In this document: positions 1 through 8,716 of the stretch, piece by piece
How the letters are laid out: each line of letters starts with the position of its first letter
How positions within the stretch are numbered: the first letter of the stretch is position 1
NCBI RefSeq assembly: GCF_001399755.1
Contig: NZ_LJCP01000011.1
Span: 62,001 to 126,000 of the forward strand
Origin: Thiohalorhabdus denitrificans
GTDB taxonomy: Bacteria; Pseudomonadota; Gammaproteobacteria; Thiohalorhabdales; Thiohalorhabdaceae
Length of the DNA stretch: 64,000 nt
Direction of reading: 5' to 3'
Program-made: the position numbers and the translations under genes
The notes under the pieces: model-generated
Database searches by the model: none
Seen by the model: only the letters and a program-made list of their open reading frames with translations
What the model was told of the DNA's origin: nothing

Positions 1-668
1 ATGGAGCCCTTGGTGCGCCCCACCCCCGCCAAGTGGTTGTTGGCCTCCAGCACCCGCCGCACGTCGGCGGGGCTCACCCCCACCGCGGCCATCCGGTCCG
101 GTTTGAGCCAGGCGCGCAGGGCGAAGGGCCGCCCGCCCAGCAGCTCCGCCTCCTGCACGCCGAGCACGGTGTTCAGCTCCGGCTGCACCACCCGGTTCAG
201 GTAGTCGGTGACCTGGTTGGTCTCCAGCTCCTCGCTGTGGAAGTTGATGTACATGGTGGCGGTGGTTTCGCCCACCTCCACGTTCAGGGTGGGCTCCTCG
301 CTGGCCTCGGGCAGCTCCGAGCGCACCTGGTCCACCTTGGAGGAGATCTGGGTCAGGGCCTTGTAGGGGTCGTAGTTGAGCTCGATGTGGGCCTGGATCT
401 GGCTGGTGCCCTGGACGGAGGTGGACTCCAGGTAATCGATGCCGTCCGCTGTGGCGATGGCCTCCTCCAGCGGCGCGGTGATAAAGCCCTTGATGAGCTC
501 GGCGTCGGCGCCGGGGTAGGCGGTGCTGACCGTGACCACCGCGTTGGTGGTCTCGGGGTACTCGCGCACGTTCAGCAGCTGGAAGGAGCGCACGCCGAGC
601 AGGACGATCAGCAGGCTGACCACCGTGGCCAGCACCGGGCGCCGGATGAAGATGTCGGTGACGTTCAT
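1..668 (-). CDS. RND multidrug efflux pump, inner-membrane subunit (N-terminal part)
   Basis: This is the first 222 residues of an AcrB/MexB-type proton-driven exporter; the rest lies beyond the window. The start MNVTDIFIRRPVLATVV is the classic RND N-terminus, with a cytoplasmic amphipathic helix followed by TM1 at about residues 13-30. The periplasmic porter domain follows and carries the family pattern YPGADAELI. The gene sits 9 bases after the adaptor gene in the same direction, so pump and adaptor form one operon. No outer-membrane factor is visible; it may lie beyond the edge or be supplied in trans. The substrate cannot be read from this fragment. Confidence 0.93.
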   Translation of the reverse strand, partial: MNVTDIFIRRPVLATVVSLLIVLLGVRSFQLLNVREYPETTNAVVTVSTAYPGADAELIKGFITAPLEEAIATADGIDYLESTSVQGTSQIQAHIELNYDPYKALTQISSKVDQVRSELPEASEEPTLNVEVGETTATMYINFHSEELETNQVTDYLNRVVQPELNTVLGVQEAELLGGRPFALRAWLKPDRMAAVGVSPADVRRVLEANNHLAGVGRTKGS

Positions 669-677
669 GCCCCGGCC

Positions 678-1799
678 CTACTTGTTCGCCGGTTGGGGAT
701 CGGGATCGTTGGCGGGCTGGACGCTGTTGTCCACCCGGATGCGGGCCCCCTCTTCCAGCTTGAGCTGGCCGCTGGTGACCACCGTCTCGCCGGGCTCCAC
801 GCCGTCCTCGATGGCCACCTGGTCGCCACGGCGCTCGCCGGTGCGCACGAAGCGCTTTGTGACGGTTGGGGCGTCCTCCTCGCCCTCGGCCTCCTCCACG
901 ATGAACACCGATTCGCCGTAGGGGTCGGTGGAGACGGCGGTCTGCGGCAGGGTGATCACGTCCCGCTGCTCGGGAAGCTGCACCGCCGCCTGGGCGAACA
1001 TGCCCGGGCGCAGGGCCCTGTCCTCGTTGGGCAAGGTGGCGCGCACGGGGAAGTTGCGGGTCTCCTGGGCCACCTCGGGCTCGATGGCCGTGACCTCGCC
1101 CTCGAAGGTCCGGTCCGGGAAGGTGTCCACGGTGAGGCGCACCGGCATACCCACGCGCACCCGGCCCAGGCTCTGCTGCGGCAGGTCGAAATCCGCATGC
1201 AGGGGCTCCAGCGCCTGAATGGTCACCAGGTCCTGCCCCGGGGAAACGAACTGGCCGCGGTCCACGTGCCGGATGCCCAGCACCCCGGCGAAGGGGGCCC
1301 GGATGTGCTTCTTGGCGATGAGGGCGCGCTGCCCCTCGATCTGGGCTTCCAGGCTCTGCAGCTCGGCCGCCGCCTCGTCCACCGCCTCCTGGGAGGTCTG
1401 GTTCTGCTGGACCAGCTTGCGCTGGCGACGCAGCCGGGCCTCGGCGAGATCCCGGCGGGCCCGCAGCCGCTCCAGCTCAGCCTCCTCGGTGGCGGTGCTC
1501 TGGGCCACCAGAAGATCGCCCTCATCCACCTCCTGGCCGGAATCGAAGGCGATCTCCGCCACCCGCCCATCCAGCTCCGGGCTCACGGCCACCCCGTTAT
1601 CCGCCCGCAGGCTCGCCACCGCCTTCAGCTCCGGCTGCCAGGTCTCCGCTTTCGCCTCCTCGGTGGTCACCGTCACCGGAGGCGGCTTTTGGGAGGCCAT
1701 GTACTCCTGCATGAGCATGCCCTGGTAGAACTTCCAGCCGAAGATGCCCCCGAAGACGACGGCGAGGGCAAGCACCATAAGGATCATGCGCTTGATCAT
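678..1799 (-). CDS. RND efflux periplasmic adaptor (membrane fusion protein)
   Basis: A 373-residue HlyD/AcrA-family adaptor that links the RND pump to an outer-membrane channel. One N-terminal membrane anchor spans about residues 4-22, and there is no lipobox. A lipoyl-like half domain follows (about 60-100), then a short alpha hairpin rich in Glu, Arg and Gln (about 105-165), the second lipoyl half and beta-barrel domains. The C-terminus is polar. It is the promoter-proximal gene of the operon, with the pump 9 bases downstream. A TetR-like palindrome lies about 60 bases upstream of its start, suggesting repressor control. Confidence 0.92.
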   Translation of the reverse strand: MIKRMILMVLALAVVFGGIFGWKFYQGMLMQEYMASQKPPPVTVTTEEAKAETWQPELKAVASLRADNGVAVSPELDGRVAEIAFDSGQEVDEGDLLVAQSTATEEAELERLRARRDLAEARLRRQRKLVQQNQTSQEAVDEAAAELQSLEAQIEGQRALIAKKHIRAPFAGVLGIRHVDRGQFVSPGQDLVTIQALEPLHADFDLPQQSLGRVRVGMPVRLTVDTFPDRTFEGEVTAIEPEVAQETRNFPVRATLPNEDRALRPGMFAQAAVQLPEQRDVITLPQTAVSTDPYGESVFIVEEAEGEEDAPTVTKRFVRTGERRGDQVAIEDGVEPGETVVTSGQLKLEEGARIRVDNSVQPANDPDPQPANK

Positions 1800-1857
1800 G
1801 GCTCGGGGTTCCCTTGCAAGAGCTTGCGGATGACGGGGGCCGGGCTTCGGAACGGGG

Positions 1858-1873
1858 CTGACCGGTCGGTCAG
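1858..1873. promoter_or_regulatory. TetR-type operator candidate
   Basis: CTGACCGGTCGGTCAG has two perfect 7-base inverted arms (CTGACCG/CGGTCAG) around a 2-base centre. It lies between the divergent efflux operon and nhaC, 59 bases upstream of the adaptor start. The ACCG-CGGT core resembles known operators of TetR-family regulators of RND pumps. The repressor gene is not in the window. Confidence 0.5.
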
Positions 1874-1923
1874 CGCGGAGGCCTGAGCATGGACCAGCAG
1901 TGGGGCGGCGTCAAGACGGACCC

Positions 1924-1951
1924 GGGACATGCGCGGACGGGACGTTATAAT
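1924..1951 (+). promoter_or_regulatory. sigma-70 type promoter candidate for nhaC
   Basis: A perfect -10 box TATAAT (1946-1951) lies 16 bases after GGGACA (1924-1929), a 4/6 match to the -35 consensus. Transcription would start near 1958 and give a leader of about 28 bases before the ATG at 1986. This also argues against an upstream ATG at 1929. Confidence 0.5.
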
Positions 1952-1985
1952 CCGGCGAGCCCCGACCAACCCGGAAAGGGAGCCC

Positions 1986-3512
1986 ATGACCCCGGAACCC
2001 CCCGCGCCCGGCGGCGAGCTGCCCAAGCCGAGCCCGCCCATGGCCCTGCTGCCCCTGGTGGTGACCATGGTCCTCATGCTGGTGCAGCTCGCGGTCTTCG
2101 AGGAATTCGCCCCCCAGATCCCCCTGGCCCTGGGCATCGCCTTTACCGGACTGCTCGCCTGGACCTGGGGCTACCGCTGGCGGGACATGGAGACCGGACT
2201 CTACCACGTGGTCCACGTGGGGCTGCCCTCGGTGGCCATCCTCATGACGGTGGGCATGATCATCGGCACCTGGATCCTGTCCGGCACCGTGCCCCTGCTC
2301 ATCTACTACGGGCTGCAGCTCATCACCCCGGAGTACTTCCTGCTCGCCGCCATGGTCCTGCCGGCGTTGGTCTCGGTGGCCATCGGCACCTCCTGGGGAA
2401 CGGTGGGCACGGTGGGCCTGGCCCTGGTGGGCATCGGCGAGGGGCTGGGCATCCCCGCCCACCTCACCGGCGGCGCCATCGTCTCGGGGGCCTTCTTCGG
2501 CGACAAGATGTCGCCCCTCTCGGACACCACCAACCTTGCCCCGGCGGTCACCTCCACCGACCTGTTCAGCCACATCCGCAACATGATGGCCACCGCCGTC
2601 CCCGCCATGCTTACGGCGGCGGCCCTCTTCTGGCTCCTGGGGCAGAGCTACGCCGGCCAGGCCCTGCACGCCGAGCGGGTGGAGGCCATCATGGCGGCCC
2701 TGGAGGGGCAGTTCGCCTTCCACCCCCTGCTGCTGCTCCCGGCCCTCTTGGTGCTGGTGCTGGCGGTGCGGCGCTTCCCCGCCCTGCCCACCCTGTTCTT
2801 CGGTGTCCTCGCCGGGGCGGTCACCGCCTACCTGGGCCAGGGGGCCAGCGTCCCGGAGATCTCCGCCGCCATGCAGGACGGCTTCTCCAGCGCCACCGGG
2901 GTGGAGGCGGTGGACGAGCTGCTGTCCAAGGGCGGCATCCAGTCCATGATGTGGACCATCTCCCTGGTGCTCATCGCCCTCGGCTTCGGCGGCATCCTGG
3001 AACAGACCCGCTGCCTGGAGGTGCTCCTGAACGCCATCGTTCGGCGCGTGCGCGGCCGCCTGTCGCTGGTGGCGGCCAGCACCGGTGGCTCCGTGGGCAC
3101 CAACCTGGTCACCGGCGACCCCTACCTGGCGGTGGCCCTGCCCGGCCGCATGTTCGGCCCGGTCTACCGGGGCCGGGGGCTGTCCATGCTCAACCTGTCG
3201 CGCTCCATCGAGGAGGGCGGCACCCTGATCAATCCGCTCGTGCCGTGGAGCGCCGGCGGCGCCTTCACCGCCGGCGCCCTGGGCATCCCCACCCTGGCCT
3301 ACGCGCCCTTCGCCGTGGCCTGCTGGCTGTCCCCCCTGATCGGCTTGCTGTACGCCGGGCTGGGCTGGTTCTCCCCGCGGGCCTCGGCCGCCGAGCGCGA
3401 CCGCTGGCGGGCGGAGGGGGAGCCCGTACTCCTGGCCGGCGAGATGGTCAACGCGGCACAGCTCGATCCCGAGGAGCTGGAGCGGGACTTCGATACCTAT
3501 CGTCGGCGCTGA
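1986..3512 (+). CDS. nhaC: Na+/H+ antiporter, NhaC family
   Basis: A 508-residue polytopic inner-membrane antiporter that would exchange internal Na+ for external H+. It has about a dozen hydrophobic segments. The conserved NhaC core GTSWGTVGTVG is followed by GDKMSPLSDTTNLAP, which carries the Asp and Ser/Thr residues typical of the ion-coupling region. The ATG at 1986 was chosen because GGAAAGGG precedes it and the predicted promoter lies just upstream. Its 3' end overlaps the convergent phosphatase-fold gene by 65 bases. It diverges from the efflux operon. The function fits a sodium-rich or alkaline habitat, which is inference. Confidence 0.9.
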   Translation: MTPEPPAPGGELPKPSPPMALLPLVVTMVLMLVQLAVFEEFAPQIPLALGIAFTGLLAWTWGYRWRDMETGLYHVVHVGLPSVAILMTVGMIIGTWILSGTVPLLIYYGLQLITPEYFLLAAMVLPALVSVAIGTSWGTVGTVGLALVGIGEGLGIPAHLTGGAIVSGAFFGDKMSPLSDTTNLAPAVTSTDLFSHIRNMMATAVPAMLTAAALFWLLGQSYAGQALHAERVEAIMAALEGQFAFHPLLLLPALLVLVLAVRRFPALPTLFFGVLAGAVTAYLGQGASVPEISAAMQDGFSSATGVEAVDELLSKGGIQSMMWTISLVLIALGFGGILEQTRCLEVLLNAIVRRVRGRLSLVAASTGGSVGTNLVTGDPYLAVALPGRMFGPVYRGRGLSMLNLSRSIEEGGTLINPLVPWSAGGAFTAGALGIPTLAYAPFAVACWLSPLIGLLYAGLGWFSPRASAAERDRWRAEGEPVLLAGEMVNAAQLDPEELERDFDTYRRR

Positions 3513-4209
3513 CCCCGGCCCGGGAGAACTCGAAATGGGCGGTCACCGGGAGGTGGTCGGAGGCACCGCGGGCGTGGGGAGTGTTCCAGGCGCGTACGTC
3601 CTCCAGCCCCTCCCTGGGATGGGCCCAGATGCGGTCCAGGGCCAGGACGGGGAAGGCGGCCGGGAAGCTCGGGGGCCCGGGGGACCGGCCGAACACCCGG
3701 TGCAGCAGCCGCAGGGAACGCGCCCAGGGCAGCCATTCGTTGAGGTCGCCCAGGAGCACGGTGGGCTCCGCCGGGACCCCGCCGAGGTGCTCCAGGAGCC
3801 AGCGCACTTGGCGCAGGCGCTCGCCGGGGTACAGGCCGAGATGGGTGGCCACCACCCGCAGGGGCGTACCGTGCACCTGCAGCTCCAATTCCAGGGCGCC
3901 GCGCGGCTCCCGGCGGTAGATGCTCAAATCCACATGGCGCACCGCGCTCACGGGGTGGGCGGACAGGACCACGTTGCCGAAGTGGTAGTCGTAACGGGTG
4001 TGGGTAGGCCCGACCACCGCCGTGTAGCCGGAGGTCTCCGCCAGGTAGTCCATCTCGTGGACCCATGGCAGATGGCCCTGGCGGGTATCCACCTCCTGGA
4101 GGGCCAAGACCCCCGCCCCCAGGTTGCGGATCACCGCGGCGATGCGCCCGGGGTCCCGCCGGCGGTCCCGGCCCACGCCCTTGTGGATGTTGTAGGTGGC
4201 CACGCGCAC
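3448..4209 (-). CDS. endonuclease/exonuclease/phosphatase (EEP) fold protein, YbhP-like
   Basis: A 253-residue EEP-superfamily hydrolase. The metal-dependent core is complete: ATYNIHKG (Asn), LALQEVD (Glu), VATHLG, LLGDLNEW (Asp, Asn) and GASDHLPV (Asp-His). The GTG at 4209 starts directly in the first beta strand. Longer reading frames upstream run into the phospholipase gene and are not needed. It follows the phospholipase D gene by 31 bases in the same direction. In E. coli the EEP gene ybhP likewise sits beside clsB, a phospholipase D-type cardiolipin synthase, so a role in phospholipid turnover is plausible. A nuclease role cannot be excluded. Confidence 0.85.
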   Translation of the reverse strand: MRVATYNIHKGVGRDRRRDPGRIAAVIRNLGAGVLALQEVDTRQGHLPWVHEMDYLAETSGYTAVVGPTHTRYDYHFGNVVLSAHPVSAVRHVDLSIYRREPRGALELELQVHGTPLRVVATHLGLYPGERLRQVRWLLEHLGGVPAEPTVLLGDLNEWLPWARSLRLLHRVFGRSPGPPSFPAAFPVLALDRIWAHPREGLEDVRAWNTPHARGASDHLPVTAHFEFSRAGVSADDRYRSPAPAPRDRAVPR

Positions 4210-4240
4210 CCCGACCCGGTCGTCCCCCGGCCTTCCCCCC

Positions 4241-6394
4241 TCAGCCAAGGGTTGCCCCCCCTTCCCCGGAGCGGGCCGCGCGGCCACGCATCCAGCGGCG
4301 CACCAGCAGCGTGCCCGCCACCACGCCGGCCGTGACGCCCGCCAGGACACCGATCCCGGTCCAGTTGGGGTCGACGAGCACCGCCAGGAGGCTGTCGGCG
4401 AACACCGAGATGGCAAGCGTCCCCGGGATCATGCCGATGGCCGAGCCCCAGAAGTAACTGCGGAAGCGGATGTGCACCGCCCCCGCCACCAGGTTGACGA
4501 TGACGAAGGGCGCCACCGGCAGCACCCGCAGGGTGGCCACACCGAGGACGCCGCGGTCGGCCAGCCACTGGCTGATGCGGTTGAGGCGGGCCCCGGCCAG
4601 GTTGGCCACAGACTGCCGGCCGAGCGCGGCCCCCACCCCGTAGGTGAGCACGGCGGTGAGCAGGGCGGCCACCATGGCGTAGGCGAACCCCAGCCAGGGG
4701 CCGAAGGCGATGGCCGTTCCCACGATCATCACCGCCAGGGGCAGGGTCAGCAGGGACGCCACCACGTACACCCCGATGACCACCGGCAGGGCCAGGGGGC
4801 TGTAGCGGATGTGCTCGAGCCAGCGGGCCACCCGCTCCGCCTGGAACCACTCATCCAGGGGGGTCACCTGCCAGAGGACGGCGAGGATCACTAGGCCCAG
4901 GAGCAGGCCCGCAAAGAGCAAAGCCTGGCGCCGGCCGGTCTTGCGGTCCTCGGGAGGCACGTAGACCTCCACGAACTCGTCGGGGTCCATGGGCCGCTCG
5001 GGGTCGATGACCGCCGCATCCGGCAGCACCCGCTCCGAGGAGGGGCTCACCGTGCCGTTCAGGGGCCGCAGGCTCCGGCCCTCCAGGGTGCGCAGGCCCT
5101 CCACCGCCGCCACTGGCGAGGGGGCCTCCTCCAGGGCACGGGCCACCTCCGCCTCGCTCACCCCCAGGTGCTCGGCCAGCAGTCGGTTGCGGGCCCCGGC
5201 GATGAACGCCCGCACCTCGGTGTCGTCGGGCCCCGCCTCCAGGGCGAGGTCGCATTCCGTATCCAATCCCATGGAACGGTTGCTCATGTTGGCGGACCCC
5301 GCCCGGATGAGCCGGTTATCCACCACCAGCACCTTGGCGTGAACGCTCACCCAATCCGGCTCCAGACCGGGGATGTGCGGATAGTAGACCCGCAGGCGGC
5401 CGTGGCGATCCGCCGCGCGCAGCCGGCGCAGCAGTCGGCTGCGCAGGACATCCATGGTCTGCCGCTCCAGCCAGCCGTCCTTGCGCAGGGGCAGCACGAT
5501 GACCACGTCGGGGCCGTCGGTCTCCGCCAGGCGCGCCTCCAGGGCCTCGCCCACGGCGTGGCTGGTGAGGTACTGGTTCTCGATGTAGAGGAAGCGCCGG
5601 GCCGCGGCGATGGCGTCCAGGTGCAGGGCCTCGATCTCGCGGGCCTCGGGGCGGTCGCCGTAGGCGGGATGGGTGCGCGCGACCGCCACCCGCACCCCGC
5701 GCAGATCCGGCTCCACCCCCGCCGGCCACGGGTCGCCCTCCGGGCGGGGCACCGCCGGGCTCCGCCCCCCGGCCCGACCCCAGCGGTCCCGGCACAGCTC
5801 CCCCAGGGCACGGGCCGCCTCGCCGTCCACCACCCACTGCACGTCGTGGAAAGGCGGATAGGGATTTCCCTCGGGATCCGTGCGGACGGGATCGCCGGCG
5901 CGGTGGGCGGGGGTGTCCCAGCGCCATTTGCTCAGATCGAAGCCGCCCGTATAGGCCACCGCGTCGTCCACCACCACCACCTTCTGGTGATGGCAGGCCC
6001 CCACGGGATGGGCGCCGTCCATGCGGAAGTGGACCCGCCGATGGGTGCGCCAGCCGAGGTTCATGCTGGGAAAGGGCTCCCGCTCCAGGGTGTAGATCAT
6101 GGAGTAGTCCCAGAGCAGGACATGCACGTGGAGCCCCTCGCGCCGCTCGCACAGGGCGTCCAGGTACCGCGCCAGGGTGGGGGGCAGGTCGTCGGGTACC
6201 GGGCCGCGGTCCAGGCGCATCCGGCCGTCGATGTCCCAGGCCAGGATCCAGGCGGCATGGCGCGCCTGGGCCAGGCTGTCCACCACGGCGGGGTAATAGC
6301 GCTGGCCGTCCACCAGGAGGGCCAGCCGGTCCGCCCGGCACAGCCGCCAGCAGTTGCGGCCCTCGCGCAGGATGGGCGATCGGGGTGCGTTCAT
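4241..6394 (-). CDS. phospholipase D / cardiolipin synthase-like protein fused to a VTT (DedA/TVP38) membrane domain
   Basis: A 717-residue two-part protein. Residues 1-480 hold two HKD motifs, HHQKVVVVDD (about 135) and VHAKVLVVDN (about 352), each followed by the expected Gly/Ser-rich strand (GGFD; GSANMSNRS). This is a complete phospholipase D/transphosphatidylase active site. From about residue 490 a hydrophobic VTT domain follows, with several membrane segments and the family pattern GxxxxRxxPVAPFVIVNLVAG. VTT proteins are linked to lipid scrambling or undecaprenyl phosphate recycling. The ATG at 6394 was chosen; AAAGGAGG lies 14 bases before it, which is rather far. It is probably cotranscribed with the EEP gene. 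Confidence 0.9.
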   Translation of the reverse strand: MNAPRSPILREGRNCWRLCRADRLALLVDGQRYYPAVVDSLAQARHAAWILAWDIDGRMRLDRGPVPDDLPPTLARYLDALCERREGLHVHVLLWDYSMIYTLEREPFPSMNLGWRTHRRVHFRMDGAHPVGACHHQKVVVVDDAVAYTGGFDLSKWRWDTPAHRAGDPVRTDPEGNPYPPFHDVQWVVDGEAARALGELCRDRWGRAGGRSPAVPRPEGDPWPAGVEPDLRGVRVAVARTHPAYGDRPEAREIEALHLDAIAAARRFLYIENQYLTSHAVGEALEARLAETDGPDVVIVLPLRKDGWLERQTMDVLRSRLLRRLRAADRHGRLRVYYPHIPGLEPDWVSVHAKVLVVDNRLIRAGSANMSNRSMGLDTECDLALEAGPDDTEVRAFIAGARNRLLAEHLGVSEAEVARALEEAPSPVAAVEGLRTLEGRSLRPLNGTVSPSSERVLPDAAVIDPERPMDPDEFVEVYVPPEDRKTGRRQALLFAGLLLGLVILAVLWQVTPLDEWFQAERVARWLEHIRYSPLALPVVIGVYVVASLLTLPLAVMIVGTAIAFGPWLGFAYAMVAALLTAVLTYGVGAALGRQSVANLAGARLNRISQWLADRGVLGVATLRVLPVAPFVIVNLVAGAVHIRFRSYFWGSAIGMIPGTLAISVFADSLLAVLVDPNWTGIGVLAGVTAGVVAGTLLVRRWMRGRAARSGEGGATLG

Positions 6395-6517
6395 AGGGTC
6401 GGGATCGACCTCCTTTCCCTCACCCTGCCCCATTGGCTGGGGCGCTTCCACACCCTAGGTAGGAGCCTTCAGCTTCCCAGGCCTGCCTCGGGAGCAGCCT
6501 CCCGACGGGTACGACCC

Positions 6518-7159
6518 TCAGGGGCGGTCCATGCGGGAAAGGGCCAGCAGCACCAGCAGGGCGGCGAGCAGGAGCAGCTCCGGGCCGAACAGCCACAGGG
6601 CCAGGGGCACCGCCAGGTAGTAGGCGCGCATGCCGAGGGTGTAGTGGAGGCCACCGCGGTTCAGGCCGCGGGCCACCAGCGCCGGGGACAGGCGGGGCTC
6701 CCGGTCGGGGGGCAGGGCCAGCTGGTAACCGGCGTGGTTGTAGTAGCGGATGGCGAGGGTGAAGCTGAAGAAGGCGAACAGGAAGACCCCCGCCAGCACC
6801 ATGAGCTTGACCAGGGTGAGGCGCGGGGTGGCCCCCTCCAGGAAGGTCAGAAGCCGGGACACCTCCACGATCCGTTGACTGGTGGCGGCGACGCTCAGGA
6901 TGCCGAGGGCGATGAGCATGGCCGTGGAGGCCAGGAAGGTGGCGGCCATGGTCCAGTTGCGCAGGGTTTGCACCGCCAGGATGTCACGGCGCTCGGTCAT
7001 CACCATCTCCACCCAGCGGTCGCGGACGCGATCCGCCAGTCCGAGGGCGGTGGACTCGGGGCGCCGCCGCACGCGGCGGAGCAGACGCAGGTGGTAGGCG
7101 GCCAGCAGCAGGAAGGCAAGCGCCGCCAGGCCCCCCTCCAGGAGCAGGCTGGAAGCCAA
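6518..7159 (-). CDS. DUF599 family membrane protein
   Basis: A 213-residue protein matching the uncharacterised DUF599 family: an N-terminal TM (about 8-24), a basic loop with RDRWVEMVM, then LRNWTMAATFLASTAMLIALG and two further hydrophobic regions ending near the C-terminus. No catalytic motif is visible. The assigned start is a TTG with a weak ribosome site, so the start is uncertain by a few codons. It runs in the same direction as the signalling operon upstream and the phospholipase gene downstream, separated by 137 and 123 bases, so it may be its own unit. Confidence 0.75.
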   Translation of the reverse strand: MASSLLLEGGLAALAFLLLAAYHLRLLRRVRRRPESTALGLADRVRDRWVEMVMTERRDILAVQTLRNWTMAATFLASTAMLIALGILSVAATSQRIVEVSRLLTFLEGATPRLTLVKLMVLAGVFLFAFFSFTLAIRYYNHAGYQLALPPDREPRLSPALVARGLNRGGLHYTLGMRAYYLAVPLALWLFGPELLLLAALLVLLALSRMDRP

Positions 7160-7296
7160 GGTAACGGCCTATGGTCCCGGCGGGCCGCTACCGGCGGCCC
7201 GACCGACGGGGAAGATCGCCAACGGGCCCTCCCGGGCTGCGCGGGTGTCCGTACCCCCCAACCTAGCGAGACGAGCGGGCTCCGGGAAGAGGTTGA

Positions 7297-7416
7297 TCAG
7301 TCCTCCCGGTCGCGGCGGTCCAGGCGGTGGAGCAGGTACAGCCCCGCCGCCACCAGCAGCGGGACGAGCAGCACCCCCAGGGCGGAGAGCTGGATGCCGT
7401 CGGTGATGGGCAGCAT
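7297..7416 (-). CDS. 39-residue single-pass membrane peptide
   Basis: A short frame starting MLPITDGIQLSALG, with one hydrophobic helix of about 20 residues (ALGVLLVPLLVAAGLYLL) and a charged tail LHRLDRRDRED. AAGGAA stands 7-8 bases before the ATG. It begins 14 bases after the stop of the histidine kinase gene, so it is probably the third gene of that operon. The basic then acidic tail predicts a cytoplasmic C-terminus by the positive-inside rule. Not recognised. It could modulate the kinase or be an unrelated small membrane protein. Confidence 0.6.
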   Translation of the reverse strand: MLPITDGIQLSALGVLLVPLLVAAGLYLLHRLDRRDRED

Positions 7417-7430
7417 GGGGCTCGTTCCTT

Positions 7431-8699
7431 TTAACGGCCGGGCAGCCAGACGCGGAATGTGGAGCCCTGCCCTTCGCCCGGGCTGCGGGCCTCGACCTGT
7501 CCCTCGTGCAGCTCCACCAGGCGACGCACCAGGGAGAGCCCCAGCCCCAGTCCGCCGGAATCCTGGTCCTGGTAGGGCTTATGGCCGATGTCGTGGAAGA
7601 TCCCGGACAGATGCTCGGACGGGATCCCCGTGCCCGTATCGCTGACAGTGAACAGCACCCATTCCCCTTCGCGGGTCCCCGACAGGCTGATGGTCCCCCC
7701 GGCAGGGGTGAACTTGCAGGCGTTGCGGAGGAGGTTGCTCAGGATCTGCTCCAGGCGGGTGGGGTCGGCGAAGGTGGTCAGGGGGGATTCGGGCAGCGCC
7801 ACCTCCAGCACCTGCCGCTGCTCCTCGAGCCGGGGGGAAACGGCATCCAGGGCCTGCCGGGCGATCTCGCGGGCATCCACCTCCGTCTTGCGTAGGATGA
7901 GGCGCCCCTGCTTGATCCGGCTCAGATCCAGCAGCTCCTCCACCATGCGGGCGAGGTGGTGGCTTTGCTGGCGGATGATCAGCACCGCCTCCCGCACCCG
8001 CTCGGCATCGATCTGGTCCCAGTTCTCCAGCAGATGCTCGCTCAGGGAGGTGATGGGGGTCAGGGGGTTGGAAAGCTCGTGGCCGAGCAGGGCCAGGAAC
8101 TCGTCCTTGCGCCGTTCCCCCTCCAGGATCGCCTCCTCGTCCTCCTTGCTCTGGGTGATGTCGATGAGGGCGCTGCGGTAGCGCGGCTCCTCCGCATCGA
8201 GGCCCGCTTCAGGGACCGTCTCCACCCGCACGATCCGCGGCTGGTCACCGACGGGGGCCAGGACCAGCTCGGTCCGCTGGCGCCCCCCCTCCCGGGCCAG
8301 GGCCCGCCGGTGGAGGAACCAGGCGTCCTGGGAGTCGGGGCTCACATACCCTGAGAAGGGGCGCCCCTCCGCCTCGCTGCGGTTGGCGCCCAGCAGCTCC
8401 GTGGCCTGCCAGTTGGCCGCCAGGATGTGCCCGTGGGTGTCCAGGATGAGGTAGCCCACCGGGGCGTGCTGGAAGAGGTCCCGATAGCGGTCCCGGGCCC
8501 GCTCCAGGGCCTCCCGGATCTCCTGGAGCTCCTCGTTCTGGATGGCCAGCTCCTCCTGGTGGACCTGGAGCTCCTCCACCAGCGCCTGGGTGTCCGCCAG
8601 CGACATCACGGAAACGTCGGTGCCCCGCGCGCCCAGGCGCTCGCGCGCCCGCTGTCGCAGGCTATTCTCCTTGCCGGAGGGGGATTCCTCATCGGCCAT
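7431..8699 (-). CDS. PAS-domain sensor histidine kinase (soluble)
   Basis: A 422-residue kinase without membrane segments. Residues 30-70 form a coiled coil rich in EEL/QNEEL repeats, followed by a PAS domain (YRDLFQHAPVGYLILD, about 75-190). Next come the HisKA box FLALLGHELSNPLTP, with the phospho-accepting His, and the HATPase domain with N box NLLRNACKF and G boxes DTGTGIP and GGLGLGLS. The ATG at 8699 has GGAGGAAGGAG upstream. Its N-terminal coil repeats the pattern at the end of the CheB-CheR-PAS protein encoded 17 bases upstream. The pair looks like a one-piece hybrid sensor split into two genes. No receiver domain or response regulator is adjacent. Confidence 0.9.
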   Translation of the reverse strand: MADEESPSGKENSLRQRARERLGARGTDVSVMSLADTQALVEELQVHQEELAIQNEELQEIREALERARDRYRDLFQHAPVGYLILDTHGHILAANWQATELLGANRSEAEGRPFSGYVSPDSQDAWFLHRRALAREGGRQRTELVLAPVGDQPRIVRVETVPEAGLDAEEPRYRSALIDITQSKEDEEAILEGERRKDEFLALLGHELSNPLTPITSLSEHLLENWDQIDAERVREAVLIIRQQSHHLARMVEELLDLSRIKQGRLILRKTEVDAREIARQALDAVSPRLEEQRQVLEVALPESPLTTFADPTRLEQILSNLLRNACKFTPAGGTISLSGTREGEWVLFTVSDTGTGIPSEHLSGIFHDIGHKPYQDQDSGGLGLGLSLVRRLVELHEGQVEARSPGEGQGSTFRVWLPGR

Positions 8700-8716
8700 T
8701 GGGCACTCCTTCCTCC

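Noticed and set aside
33-1886. A 617-codon plus-strand frame rich in Gly, His, Leu and Val
   Set aside because: It is exactly antisense to the RND pump and adaptor genes, whose motifs are clear. High GC removes stop codons from the shadow frame.
4210-4416. Upstream extension of the EEP gene by 69 codons
   Set aside because: The extension overlaps the phospholipase D-VTT coding region and translates to Trp/Arg/Cys-rich junk. The fold begins at the GTG at 4209.
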